Origin: Mesodorylaimus sp. YZB2_4
Taxonomy: Eukaryota; Nematoda; Enoplea; Dorylaimida; Dorylaimidae
DNA: 64,000 bases
NCBI GenBank assembly: GCA_030248295.1
Contig: JASANH010000397.1
Span: 19,994-83,993, forward strand
Reading direction: 5' to 3'
The notes under the pieces: generated by a model
Told to the model about the DNA's origin: nothing
Seen by the model: only the letters and a program-made list of their open reading frames with translations
Database searches by the model: none
Part shown: one piece after another, positions 47,201 through 60,400 of the stretch
Numbering within the stretch: the stretch's first letter is position 1
How the letters are laid out: every line of letters starts with the position of its first letter
Made by a program: the position numbers and the translations under genes

Positions 47201-47426
47201 CGGTGCGGTCTGGAGCAAACCATCGCGGGGACATGCTGATCTTAGGATCAGTCTACAGCGGGCACAATCAGAGGACAGCAATACTGCTGTCATCCCTCTG
47301 CACACAGTGATCGCTGTCGGTCGCTGCATCAGCGTCATGCCAATGAGTGATATTACAGAGGAAAGGAATACAGACCTTTGGCCTGTATTGATGTGGGTAT
47401 GTATTGTACATGTACACATGCGCTAG
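44228..47426 (+). CDS. DEG/ENaC-family cation channel subunit
   Basis: A sodium or cation channel subunit of the degenerin/ENaC family: two TM segments with a large extracellular domain. Exons 44228-44334, 44710-45295, 45701-46198, 46531-46901 and 47084-47426 join in phase to 634 residues. The cytoplasmic N terminus (LNLDGLNEFDLAKKKFEKG) leads to TM1 (VWVVVFVVSYAAASYLLFVT) and the post-TM1 motif FPPIAVCLT (family FPAVTICN). The extracellular domain has NENYPCSPI, CYMLP, GNTFMEVEI, CHCQLLV and RDCLRLCKDE. The pore region is FSEVGGQIGVYTGLSLAAIV with the Gly-x-Ser selectivity triplet (GLS). The C-terminal tail is about 112 residues. The cysteine-rich part is shorter than in C. elegans degenerins. 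The exon 3-4 junction (donor GTTCGT, acceptor GTAAG) is the least certain. Intron 1 holds a family-B repeat. Confidence 0.87.
44425..44630 (+). repeat. family-B repeat copy in DEG/ENaC intron 1
   Basis: GCCATGGCGAGTGGGAGAG, CTCGGGTTGATGTTTCAACC and CTCTCCTACGCCTGCC(G/A)GG match the reverse complement of the copies at 4413-4595 and 4845-5040. Confidence 0.8.
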
Positions 47427-50400
47427 CTTGTTTCAGTAAAGCAGCACCCTTCTTTCAGGTTTCATCCTAATTGTGCGAAGAATACACAAAACTGTACACC
47501 AATCCAATTTTTCAAGTTCCAGCAATGCAGCAATCACCATGGACGTACAGATCGAAGCTGGATAGTCGAAGAAAGTGTAATAGCGAATTATGTTCATCAA
47601 CACGAATGTTGACAGGCAGGCCTTTGAGTGATCTGACTTGATGTGTGGTCACCGGGGTAATGACGCCTTCGATGCTGTCTTATTAGCTATTCTTCAAAGA
47701 GCGGAGTGAGGACCAGACAAGCGTGCTCCCATCGTACTTGTATCACACCACACAGCATTAACACACGCATTCACGATGTTTGCCTACGACTGACCTTCAA
47801 CCCTTTGCTGTGGAAATAGTCGATTAAGTCAGTTACTTTTATTAATCTGATCGGGCGCGGCTTTTGACTTTGGCATGCGTGATACTTTTTGACTTCGAAC
47901 CTCGAATCTAGCGTTTTTATTATTTATAACCACTTGCAGATGGGGGTTTTCTTGCGAATATTTTTGTGACAGTCGTTCATGCTTTCTGTAAAATATATCA
48001 TAAATTCTCGAAAATAGGCCAGTTATCTACGCGTAACATCTTACCATGGTGAAAATAAAACGAGAGCATGCAGTTCTGAGAGACTCGACCCGGGGCTGGC
48101 CAGTCGACTTTTTTGAACCCCTTTTTTATGTGTTCTATCGAAAGTGCGTACAAAACTGATTGGCTTGGCGGAAGTAAAATTCTTCTAAAATGCCTTGAAT
48201 GCTAATGCCTAATTGAAAATAAAGCATTTTAAAGGTCAAACGGGTCACTTTTTGTCAAAAAATCATAACTTGCTTAGTTTTGGGCCTATAACAAATTTTA
48301 CAATACAGAAATGACCATTAAATTTTGAGGAATCTAAAACGTTTTTCCAAATTAGCCTAGCTACAATCGTTCATGAGATATTCGAAAAATCCGTCTGTGA
48401 TCAGCCTTGATCAGGCACATAATCGATTATGGGTGAATTATAAAAGCCAGATCTTCCTGGGTTTTTCACTGAAATAGTAGCCTATGGTCATCATAAAACA
48501 ACCCCAATTTTTGCACTACGGACCACAGTTATTGTGCACATGGCCGATGACTGCGCCCTATTTCGGGAATTTCAGCTAATCATGGGTCAATATCGGCCAA
48601 CTGCAAGATAAAATCTAACAGCTGAGAAAAATTGGATTTGTCGACCATAACCACCCGTGGCACAGTCTTCAAAAAACTTGAGGCCCCCGCTGAAGGGACG
48701 ATCGGGACTGTGTGCCAAACGCGTCCATTTTTTACGATCAGTTGGTTGACGATTTAGCGTGATTTTATTCCACAATATCGCATCGACTAACAAAATCTAC
48801 GCATACATACTGTGATCACCACAAAGATCTCTCAAATGTACATTGCATGCTCAGGATCTTCCATCATAATTTCGTCATGTCAGACCCCGTCACTCCGCTG
48901 GATTTTCAGTCAATGTGCTGTACATGCATAAGTAAACACAAGTTTCAAACGCGTGCACAAAGTGATCCAGTCTTACGTGCAAAGTTCCCCTTTCGCAACT
49001 ACTGGGACGCCTTACACGCGGCATGCTGCCCCACATCTATTCCTGATCCAATCGTCATTTCAGCGCCTCCACTTTCTGAACGCTGGGGCAGAAGCACTTC
49101 TCACGACCAGTTCAATGCAAAACGGCCAACTACTGCACAAGTTGTGAAAAGAAGATCTCTAAAAGCTATAGGTCGACCTTTTGCTTTACACTGCTCACCT
49201 AAGATGGCATAACGAATTTTTAGAAACGTTCACTTTACGATGCACATACAAATCGCAAGATTCCTCAGCGCGTTGCCCAAAATAGGAGCGAGATAGGACA
49301 TAAATCGTAGCGGCATGGTACAACCGATTATGAACTGACCCCCTGGTACGTGTTACAAACTACACACGAAAAGTAAAGCCCCTTTTCTGTTTGCTGTCGT
49401 ATATACATATGCACATAGATTTGCAATTGGCAGCATTGCAGAAAGCACCTTATTTGCTAATTTTAAAAAATCCGCCTCTGATCCATTTTGCCCTGGACGT
49501 CCTCTACGAATGCACCGACAAGCTTGACATTCCACATTTACGTGTGTTCTGTAAGAACCGGTAAGATTGGAGGGAGGTGCAGATTTGGTTCACGGTTTTA
49601 ACATCATTCACGCAGGACGCGAGCAGTAAACGATCTTCTTGCTTGCAGAAATGCTCATCGCTGTTTTTTTTTTACTCTTCGACAAGTTTATTCATGCACG
49701 CGCAGGAATTATTGGCGAAAAACCACGACCAGACAATTTTTACGCGCCGAGTTAATTTCCCGGTTTGTACTGTACACAAATTTTTAAGCCACTAATCCCG
49801 CGTTTGGCAATTCCACTCCATGCGCTGTCGCACTGAGTGTGGGTCTGAAATCTACGTATTTCTGATCCCATCGTCGCCTATGTGGCGCCTTACTGTAATT
49901 TATGGCCGCACGAGGGAGCATTCGAACTGCACTCGGCTGGTGCAGGTCCCCGCAGGAGACCGTTTCCGAGCTTGGAACCTGTTGTCGTTGGAAAGCTGTC
50001 TTCTATAAACAATAGCCGCACAATGCAAACAATAGCTGGCCAGGTGGCGACGGTGATAGAGCAAGCAGGAAGATGAATGTGTGTCGTATGATTGCATTAG
50101 ATTACGCAGCGCTTTCCTCTCTTCTGGCTGGCGTGGGAATGGGCAGGCTATGGCGGCCATTTAGCATAATCTCTTTTGCTGCTGCTGGCTGCCTGAGGAG
50201 GCTAGCCTTGAGGCAGCCGGTTTAGCACCGGCTGGCGCGAATGGTGTCTCCGTCCGCCCATCTACTCGCGTAGTGCTTGTATAGGCTACGAGCAATATAT
50301 GCCCGTTCGCCGCGCAGTTTTTACTCCAGCCGTCTTTTGGCCGATCGACGACTATGCTGGGCTGATGGCCAAGTTTTGCGGCTGGCAACGCAACCAACCG

Positions 50401-51493
50401 GGTTCGGTTCATTCGCCAGGGTTAGTATTTTACTCACAAGCTGGCTGGGCGAGCCGGCAGCAATGAGTGTCGTCAGTGTGTTTCTTGTGCAAATTTGTAT
50501 TTGTGTGAAGTTGTGCTTTTGGACTTTGCATAAGAGGCAATGGCAGAAAGATCGAAGAACAATGAGCGACATTGCTGAAAACAAGAGTCTCAATGTTTCA
50601 AAGGGTTTTCCCATCGGGGACTCGCTCATCCGCCTCCCCTCCTCCTTCTCGCCAACCAGCCGCCTGCCATTCTTGGCTTTCGTTCGACTAATGACGCGAG
50701 TAAGACGAGCATTCCTTCCAATAACGCGCGCGTTCTCTCGCCAGGCCCCGCGTACCTACGAGCACGCATTGACACTGTACCTGGCCATGTACGGCTCGTG
50801 TACTAATAGCGCGCAAGGGAATGGTCCGCTCGCTAATAGTGGCCCTCGTGTTCACTGATAAGCAGGGGCCGCCGCGATCGATGGATGCGAGCGACGGTGC
50901 GGGCCAGAATAACACCTTCCTAAATGATAATCACGGTCTGCTTGCGATTGAAAACATTTTCCACCCACTCTCCATCCTTAGCTAATCTTTGTGTTATAAT
51001 TATATAGGGAGACTTAAATGGCATGGTTTGAGAAATTCTTTGCGGCGACTGCATTTTTCCAACCTACTCAGAATAGACACATTTTATTTCCAGATTTGGG
51101 TAATTTGCAACAGACCAAGGCAGCATACGAAAATATTATTTGATGTTTGATATGTGAACCTGCGAGAAGTGTGCATTACAATATTTCAGACTGTTCTTTC
51201 GAATGGGAGACAATTAATCAATCAATTATTCAAAAATTGAGAATAAACATTCTTTCTCTCAACTTCTAGTTTTGCACACGTGATATTACAGGGCACATTT
51301 TCCACACCCAACTATTCTTCACCGCACGACCTCGCTAGCCCCCGAAGGATCGAATTAATAACAAATTTCCAAATCAGTCGGGTCAGAAAACCATGACAAT
51401 AACTTTTAGCCTTTCGGAAATTTTTATTTTTATTTGATCAAAACATTATTTCAGCTTAATTTTGAGAAAAAACCAGAGAATTTCAACGTGAAG
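47427..51493. other. intergenic region upstream of the guanylate cyclase
   Basis: About 4 kb with no recognised gene. 49880-50900 is GC-richer than its surroundings and keeps a frame open for 193 codons (50277-50858) without family features; it may be an upstream exon or promoter region. A TTTCAG acceptor at about 51453 precedes the guanylate cyclase ATG by 40 nt, consistent with a 5' UTR intron or trans-splice site. Confidence 0.4.
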
Positions 51494-54400
51494 ATGATTT
51501 TATCCTTCAAAATTTCAATTTTATCAATTTTAAATGCCTTTATGTTGGTTTTGGTTTTTACGAGTGTGTCGAATGTTAGAATCGAGCATCAGGACATTGA
51601 AAATGGATTCGACGAAAGTCAAGCAACAAAAGAAGAGAAGAAAATGTTTGAAAGAATTTTTAATGCAGAAAACGAGCAAACTATGAACACGCAGAATTTT
51701 GAAGAAGTTTATCGAGATTCGAAAAAAGAAATCGAAGTGAAACGACTTTCATTGATGAAATTATTAGAAAATATTCGAATACGAAGACGGGCTATTGTTC
51801 AAGCAAAGGAAGCTGACGGGAGTGAGCCTATTTTCGAACAAGATTCACCATACGAGTCTTCTGAAGACTTCAAAACTACTAAACCCTTGTTTTCCATGTC
51901 CAACGATGCCGACATTGTAGGTTCGGCGACGAAACAGGTCGAAAACGATAACGATATCGATGAAAACCGAGAATCATCGATATCAGGAGATGATTCAGGG
52001 CAAAACTCTAGCAGTGGAACTGCATCGAATTCTGAGAAAGACACTTCGAACTCCACAGCTACGTCGAATACAGCGGCGCCCACTGCGGCCCCTGTGACCC
52101 CTTTGGCGACCCCGCCGACCCCCGCGCCTCGAAAACAGTTACTTATCGGATACTTAGCCGGACTACCGTTCAGCGGATTGGGTGATAATATTTTATCAGC
52201 TGTGCCAACCAAGTCCATGTTTGGCTCGGACTCGTTTTACATGGATGGACCAAACGCAGCTTTGCCCGATATCCCTTATTACAGCGGGGGAAACTCGAAT
52301 AGGAGATCAGGTGGTGGGGGTCGTCTTAAACGATTAGCCGAGCCGTATCCCGATCCTAAACCCGATCCATTCGCCGAACCCGATCCGTACGCAGACCCGG
52401 ACGGGTACCCGGATGCGATGCCTTTGGAACGGTTGCAGGTGGTTGGCACAAATAAGACAATATTATTGAAAGATTTGGCAATTGTTTTCCGAGAACATCA
52501 GGACATTATTAGCACTTCTAAAAACTTACAAGGTACGAGCTTGATAAAAGTTAGCGCCTTCGCGTAGGGGTGTCACTTGAAAGCAGCTACAGTATCCCAA
52601 AATAAAGTCGTGCGTCAGGACCAAAGGACCTTGTGTACAAGAGGCCGTGATTAAGGCTGACTTAGGCTTTTCGAATTACGCTACAAAATTCGATAAATAA
52701 AACAATTTTGTGGAAGCTTTCTTTTAAAATTAGTTTGTTGATAATGTCACCGTTTTTAATCGTTTTATTTTCCTTTGCTTGCGTTGTCCCCAAATTTTTT
52801 CGCCGCCTAAATATTCCTGCTCTCACTTTTTTGTTATTCCTGCATTAGTCCGATTCAGGTCTTCTTTTCCCCAGACACACATAGTCTCTGGCGAGACGTA
52901 CTCTCATCGGATGAATATCCATTCTGGCGCATTGCCCACGGACTAATTGCGTAAAGGAAATTTATATGAGCCATATGTGACTGGCCGGCGGGTAAAAGTG
53001 GCCGAGTGAGCATGAAAAATTGAAATATATCGAGCGTTTGCACTCAAATAAAAGCAAATGTGTTGGTGGCAATGTTGGTTGAATTGTAGCACCAGCTACC
53101 GTTTTTTTACTCTCTTCCCTTTTCCTGCAAGCACTTGACATCAATGCAGGGCAGAAAAATATATTTTCTGTCTTCATAAAATCAATATTGGCACGCTGGA
53201 GGCAATTAGTTGGGGCGCGGTGAGAGCGGACAGGGTCTGCGCATACTGGCTAAAACCAAAGGTCTTACTGAGGATGGACGCTAATCATTGCCACCAAGAA
53301 TCACCGATGAACAATTTTCTTTCCGAGTAATTTTTAAGGGGTTTTGTGGTCAGAGTAGAATATAACTTGCTTGCGAAAAAAAGCACGTTACCTCAAAAAT
53401 TTTCCAATACAGGAAAGGCGCAGATGCATGAATATTTTGCCATTCAGTCGAGCACTGTAAAATGTGATAGCTCATTTTTCTTCGACAATAATATGGCATC
53501 ACCAAGAGTTTCTCCGAGCAACCTTCGTGTTGCAACCTTTGTGCCCGGGTCGTGGCCTAGTGGGTAAAGGTGTCTGGCGCAGTCATAGGGGAGGGTTCGA
53601 CTTCCGCATGGGTGACAAGTTATTGTCAGTTCATGTGTTCCCTAGCCCTCTGGTGCGCTAAATGATGCGTGGCTATGGACAAAGTATGACATAACATAAA
53701 TGTATCAAAATCTGCAGTCTGCACCCTTTGCTAACATACACGAATTGCTGCGCATTTTCTTTGATCGCAAGGAGTTTTTCGCACCGTCGGCTGGTCTAAT
53801 GAATACAATGATTTTTTCCTTTGTAGGCCACCTGATTTCGGGTGCAATGCGTTACGCGTTGGAAATTGTAAATAATGATCCACGAATATTGCCTGATTAC
53901 GAACTGGTCTTCAAATTCTACAACATGAAGGGCCTTACGAAAGACAGTAAGTTCTATTTTTATAAGGTGGTTTGTTGAACCCCGAGGTGTCTTAGTATGG
54001 TACGTTTCTGCAGCTAAATGTGCGCTTGAATTTGCGATTCCGATTTCCTTTTTTGTTCCATCAGAAGACACTCGTTTTGCAAATCTGCCAAATGCTTTGC
54101 AGAAATGTCCAATTCACGTCAGTTTTCTGCCTTCTCTTGTCAGGTGTCAAAGCCGTAATGGAATTGTGGAGACAAGGAGCCGTGGCATTCATTGGACCGG
54201 AAGATAGTTGCCAGACGGAAGCCATGATCGCCGCTTCTGTGAATCTGCCTATGATCTCATACGTAAGTTGTTTTCAAAGTATTTTCCATTCGTTCACGTG
54301 GTCTCAGCTGTTTCCCAGGCAGAGTAATGCCATGCGGAAAGAAAAGTTTTCCGCGTGAATCAGCTTCGGATTGATAAGAAAATTCTGGGAAAAGTTAGTC

Positions 54401-57400
54401 TAAGTCCAGATTGTCATCAAAGTTTAAAATGCAAACTACGCTAATCAAAAATAAGCGATCAATATGCGCAATCTTGATAAGAAGCGGTTTTGCAATCAGC
54501 TTTCCACTTTGCTGATGTGAGTCTGAAAGGTTTGCCAGCCTTTTTTTAACTCGGCTGTATAAAAAAATTTAAATATACCAGCAGTTTCGCGGGGATATAG
54601 GACTGTTGATTTTTACAAAACGAAGCGTCAAAACTGAGAACAAACAAGTTTGATGAAGTGGAAACTGGTTTCACTTTTTTGTTTTCTCTCGAATTCCACT
54701 TCCATTCGTTTTCTTTTTATTTGCACCGCCGCAATGCCTGAGTTAGCGTTAGTTGGACGGAAAGTAAGCAGACAACGACGTGCGCCTTTCGATGATTGTT
54801 CGTCGTTAACTTTACGGCCTCTGATGTTATTCAAGTTCTTAGGATTTGCGAGTTTTGTGTTAGCCGAAGGGAAGGAATTTTCTGCTCCCTACTGGCTTAC
54901 AGTATTACTACTGTACGAGTACAATAGGCGTTAGTCTTTCGTCCTCTAGAGGGGTCTATTCAAGAGCACGAGGCGGTGGTTTATGACGATTTGGGACTGA
55001 CCTGATTCTGAGGCGATCAACTCGCCCAAACGCGCCAGTAATAAAGTCATCTTATTAAAATCGCATAAACCACTTATCGCCTCCAGTGCAAACACTTGTA
55101 GGTTTTGTGTTTCATTTAACCTTAAGTTCGGCGTGCGAGAAGACTGGGGAAAGTTTAAGGCGCATTGCCTCTGCCGCGAGACAAGACGTATGATAAGGAA
55201 TGAGTGCGACGTGAACGCGGTAGGCGGCGAGCGGAAATTTCGTCGGGCCGATTAAAAAGGAAGAAGCATGTCGTGCGTGAATCGTCTCGGGCCGCAGTCG
55301 CACTAGGTCCGAGAATGGTTCTAGAACCGTTCTGGATAAATTGTCCCTCGGTCGCACTACTGGTAGAGAATCGGTCTCATTCTAGTGTGACTGCGGGCTC
55401 ACCCGTCGAGCGTCTTCCTCTGTTGCTTAATTGGAGATTGGAGCAGGTCGTATAAGTGTGCCAATTGCGTTTGATTGCGCACATATTGTTTACACATGAC
55501 CCTCTCTTTGGCATTTTCAACCTCACTCAAGGGAGACTGAGTCGAAGAGAAAATATATTTGCCGCAATTTTTCCCAGTTCTTCTATCTTCTCTTGGCTTC
55601 TTCATCTCGCGATGAGAAGGCCATCGATCATTTCCTTCGAAGAGAGGGATTGTGTATGTTCTTTAAAGAAACCGTTTCCTGTCGCCGGAATCTGATATTT
55701 AATGTTTTTTGACCCTACTCGAGTCGCCACAGCGGGCGAATGGGATTTCTCCACTTTGATGTCATGTCCAGCGATCTCGGGTTTTATTGAAAAAAACACT
55801 CACCGGCAGGCTTAGAAGAAGGAAATATGAACTGGCATTTGCGAATATCAGTATAATAGGATGCTGATCACATTTGTCTCGGCGCGGGAAAAATGCCAAA
55901 GGCGTCCAATTTCCTGCTAAAAATGAAAAATAAACTGATATGACAGTGGTACATACTGTGTATACCACTAGCACTAAAGATCGAAGAAGCATGAAAGTAA
56001 TGAACATTTTTGTGCTGTTTTGACAAAAATCACTTGCCTCCTTGCTGGAGAGAACTCTGACGTACTTCAAGAATGAACATGCGGAAATTAAATCCTGTTA
56101 TGATGTGAATAAGCAACAGGGCACAACATAAGTTGTTAGTAATAGCAGTCTGAAAAAGAATCATGCTTTCACTCGTGGTCATTAAAGCACACCAAACATG
56201 ACATCTTGATTTTGTAAGCTACTTGGTGGTCCAGCTTCCGCTGAAGGTCTTTGTACTGACGCTAAAGGCCGGGGTCCAAAGCCATGTCCTTGACAATCAC
56301 AATATCAGCGAGCTAGGCTAGCATTGCGCTCTCCTGTTTGTAATTCATATCTCGACTACTTTTGGTCAATGATCGTGTTTGGTCATCAAAAACTCACTCG
56401 ACCTTTGCGTTGACGTTGATGCGCAACTCATAGTTCGGAGGAGGCACTGCGTACTGTACATACATCGGTGTTCCAACTCGTGAGCGCTCACGCCTGGGTC
56501 AGAAATTCAGATAAAGTGACCCGTGTTTATTGCGGAATTTGGACAAACCGACTTGTTAGGACGACTACAGTAATCCATAAACATCTTGCTGTTACAGGTT
56601 CTAGGACCAGGTCAATTACTGCTTAAGACGAAAAGCTAGTGAACGGAAATCCTATGCTTAGTAACAACTCGGACCATGCGTCATCAGCTTTCGCCCTACT
56701 TTAGCGAAGTTGTCGTAAATTAGCTTTTCCTGATTTGTGCAACGAGACCCTTGTCAACGGGACAGGCCAGTGGGGCGAAAACGAGTCAGCGCCTGCTTAA
56801 GTCCATCGTGAACACTGTTCGAGTGTCCCTTTGTCGCTGTGACATTTCATGCGGCCGTGGAAGATGGGGACCCGCAACTCACCTTGCGCTAATGACGCAT
56901 TTGATTAGCTTTTTCTTTGTCGCTGGCGAACTTCCTCTGCATTGTTGTCGGCCAACTCTTCGGCTTGTCATCATCTGGACAGGATCGCCATTAATGAGGT
57001 CGAGCTAAGTGCTAAGCTAAGCCATGCATAATCTTACTTTGCACGAAGGACTCTCTGGCGGTATCAGTCTCTTATTGTTAAGCTTATTAGCTCGCCAGAG
57101 ATGACAGCATCTTCGTGGAGCCGCCATGATTTTCACATCTTCTTGGCACTGATCCCACTTCCGACAATATTTTCCTGTACTTTTACATTTGTCCATGGAA
57201 ATGTCGACTTGCTAAACTGAATTATTGGCATGTCAAAGACGCTGAAACAAAACTAGGAGAGAATAAGAGGAAAAGCTAACGTGAGAAAAAGCTCGAATCA
57301 AGCATCTACTTTTTTTAGAAATGTGCCGACTATTCGGTGTCAGACAAAGCCAAATACAGTACATTTGCCCGAACAGTGCCAGCCGAAGGGGAAGTGTCCA

Positions 57401-60400
57401 AAGCAACAGTTGCCTTACTGAAACATTTCAAATGGTACAAGTTCACGATTATACACCAAGCCGACGAAGTCCACAGTAAATTAGTGGAGGATATTGTGGT
57501 AAGTTTAAACCATTTACTACGATTTGAAATAAGTTAGGACTAGCGTGAAATATAGCAGTTTCTAGCTGATACAATTTAAATAATGCATGTCAGTTTGAAG
57601 TCCCTCCAAAATTTTGATTCTCAGGCGCAGAGTATTTTAAAATTTGAGGGCTCTGCTGCTCATAAAAACCTGACTACAGAATTTACAGGTTTTACAGATT
57701 TACGTTTTTTTTACTTACCAAAACATCGTTTATTGCAGCACTGGGTCGAAAAATTTCCTTATATGGGCATCCAAAATACCACCTCTTATCGCGCTTCCTT
57801 TAACATCGGTGCAAAAACTTCAATCGAACAAGCCAGCCAAATTGTCAAAGAAACGTATAAAAATACCAGAAGTACGGTCTATAGAATTTTTCCTCTGTTT
57901 TGAAAATTCTGACTGATATCTCTTTCAGTCTACGTGGTACTCGGCGATCAAGGTTTCGTTCAGCTCATGCTAAATGACATGAACAACTTACGACTTTTTG
58001 AAAAGGGTGAATACGCTGTGGTCTACGTCGATCATACTTTCGGATATGTCAACTCGGACGATGCGGCTGTGAATCGCTATTATCGGCGTAAGTCCTCGCA
58101 TAATTGTCACTTTTAGTAATTTCCAAAGTAGTATTTGATGGTTTCGTGCAAATTTGATGCGCAGGCCTGGTTTTCTCGTCAAGCGAACAAAATGTTGCAA
58201 GCGGAAGGTCCTGCAGCCAACGAAATATTTGCCGAGACTAATCATAGCTAGCAAATGTCTAGCGGCGTGCTGTAATTTCCAGTAGTCCTGATACCCCCCC
58301 CCCCCCCCCCCCCAGACTATGCCTTGCCCTTATTCGGTATTATCGGAAACAAAACATAATTTGACGAACAGACACTCCTGCCGTCCTTGCTCCACTTAAA
58401 ACGCAATATCCAAGTCGAAACCAGTCAGATACCAAAGGGAGGCAGGCAACAAAAAGCAGTTCTTTCAGTTCAAAAGCAACATAATCCTCAGAAACATTTC
58501 TTCTCTGCTATTTGCTCTGCATAAAGTAAAGCCCTGTTACGAAAAAAGTTTGACTGCATTATGCTTTGATAATGCTAAGATTTTACCTTTTTCAAACGAA
58601 CAAACTAAACTGATATTATTTTCGTTATAGCAACGATTAATGTAGTCGACAAAGATAGCGCCAATCGCGATCTTCGCCTTTTAACTGATATCAGCCGTTC
58701 TTTATTCGTGGTCATTCCCACGCCAGTTTCGTATAATAATAGCAAATATCAACATTTTTGGGAAAAAGTGGTTCAGTATAACACAGAGGAGCCGTTCAAA
58801 ACTTATCGAACTGTCGGATATTCTACATTGAATACAAAAAAACCCATAGTAAGTGAACTGATGTATGATTTTGCTGAAGGAGGGAACACGAATTTGGGCA
58901 TGTCAAGACCCTGTAGCTAATTGAAATAGACGAAGAGCAAGTACCCATTTACACTTGCCCCTCTCTAAGGGAGCAGGAACAGATGACTAGTTTTCACCCT
59001 CTCATTCTCGTGGATGGTTTGAAAAAGGAATATAATTTTGCAATCATGAACATAAGTTACGTCTCCCTCGTCAACCAAAAATAAATATTTTCAGGATAAT
59101 CGCTATGCCAGCTATTTATACGACGCAGTTTATTTATATGCAACTGCCCTGCATGAAGCAATTCAAGCTAAAGAAAATTATACAAATGGCACAGCCATAA
59201 TTAAAAGGATATTGGGTAGAAAATACAAAAGTGAGTGGATAAATGTGTAATCAGCATTCCTGGCGGTCGGGAGATCAATCCCCCTTCCTGGATGGGAGAC
59301 GTCAGCCAGTCCGGTTGATGTTTCAGCGGCAGAGAGGCAACCATCCGACTGGAGGAAGCAAGCCTTGCGTTCGCTGTGGCCTGGGCTTCCTGCTTCTGGA
59401 CGCCCTACCAGACTTTGGCCTGGGCTGTCTCCACTCGAGGCTCCAACGAAACCCGGCCATACGTCGGGGTTAGGTTCAGGATAAAACCTGTACCGCAGGG
59501 TGAAGGTGCAGCGAGCGTTTGATGCACGTTGTAGCGCGACGGTGGGAACACTTACAGATAAGGTCCCGCCACTGGAATGCTGGTTCACCCCATTGGAGAA
59601 TGGTGGGGACGCCATTCTCCAAGATGCTTCCATCTAATGTTTGGCATCGTACATACTTTTTATTAACGTCAGGCATGCAAGGCTTTGAGGTCAAATTGGA
59701 CGAACAAGGCGATGCGAAAGGCAATTTCACTTTACTAACTCGTCAGCGTGTGAATTCGAGTGCATTTAATTTGACTTATTCAATGGTGCCTACTGCAGTC
59801 TTCGTCGATTCTGTTGACGGTGATGAATTGCCTGTGAGTCAATCCGTTTAAATGCTGCAGTCAATTTTTTTCTGGCACCAAATTTTGAATAGCGGCTGAA
59901 AATTATGAATAAAATTTTTGCTATTTCGCAAATGTTTTTTCAGGCTTTGCGCTTACATGACAATTTTGCCATCGATTGGATTGGAGGAAAACCACCAGCT
60001 TACGAACCTGATTGCGGATTTCATAACGAGAGATGTCAAAAAGAAAAAAGTAAGTAATGAAAGTGGAAAAGCTGGAAAGTCAGGGAATCCCAGAAGTGCT
60101 TGGAAAACCTAGGGGAATCAGGGAAAACGGGAATGTTGGAGCTAAACTTAGGGCAAACTGAGCGGTTGCATTTCGAGGCTCCGAATTTCGGGTCACCCGC
60201 CTTTTCTATGTGCCTTTCTGTGTGTTTCTGATCATGCTCGAAGTCAGTGAATCAGTTAAAGTTGATTCAGTATTGCTTGGACAGTGTGAAAATTATCGGG
60301 CGAAAAAATCAAATTTTTGTCTGGGAAACCTAGAAAAATCAGGGAAAATCGTTTTCCGCTCCTTGTATGCACCCTAAATAATTACGGTCACTATATTAGA

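Noticed and set aside
50277-50858. Plus-strand frame of 193 residues
   Set aside because: Arg/Ser/Leu-rich with no domain, signal or splice context in a GC-rich stretch; more likely promoter-proximal DNA.
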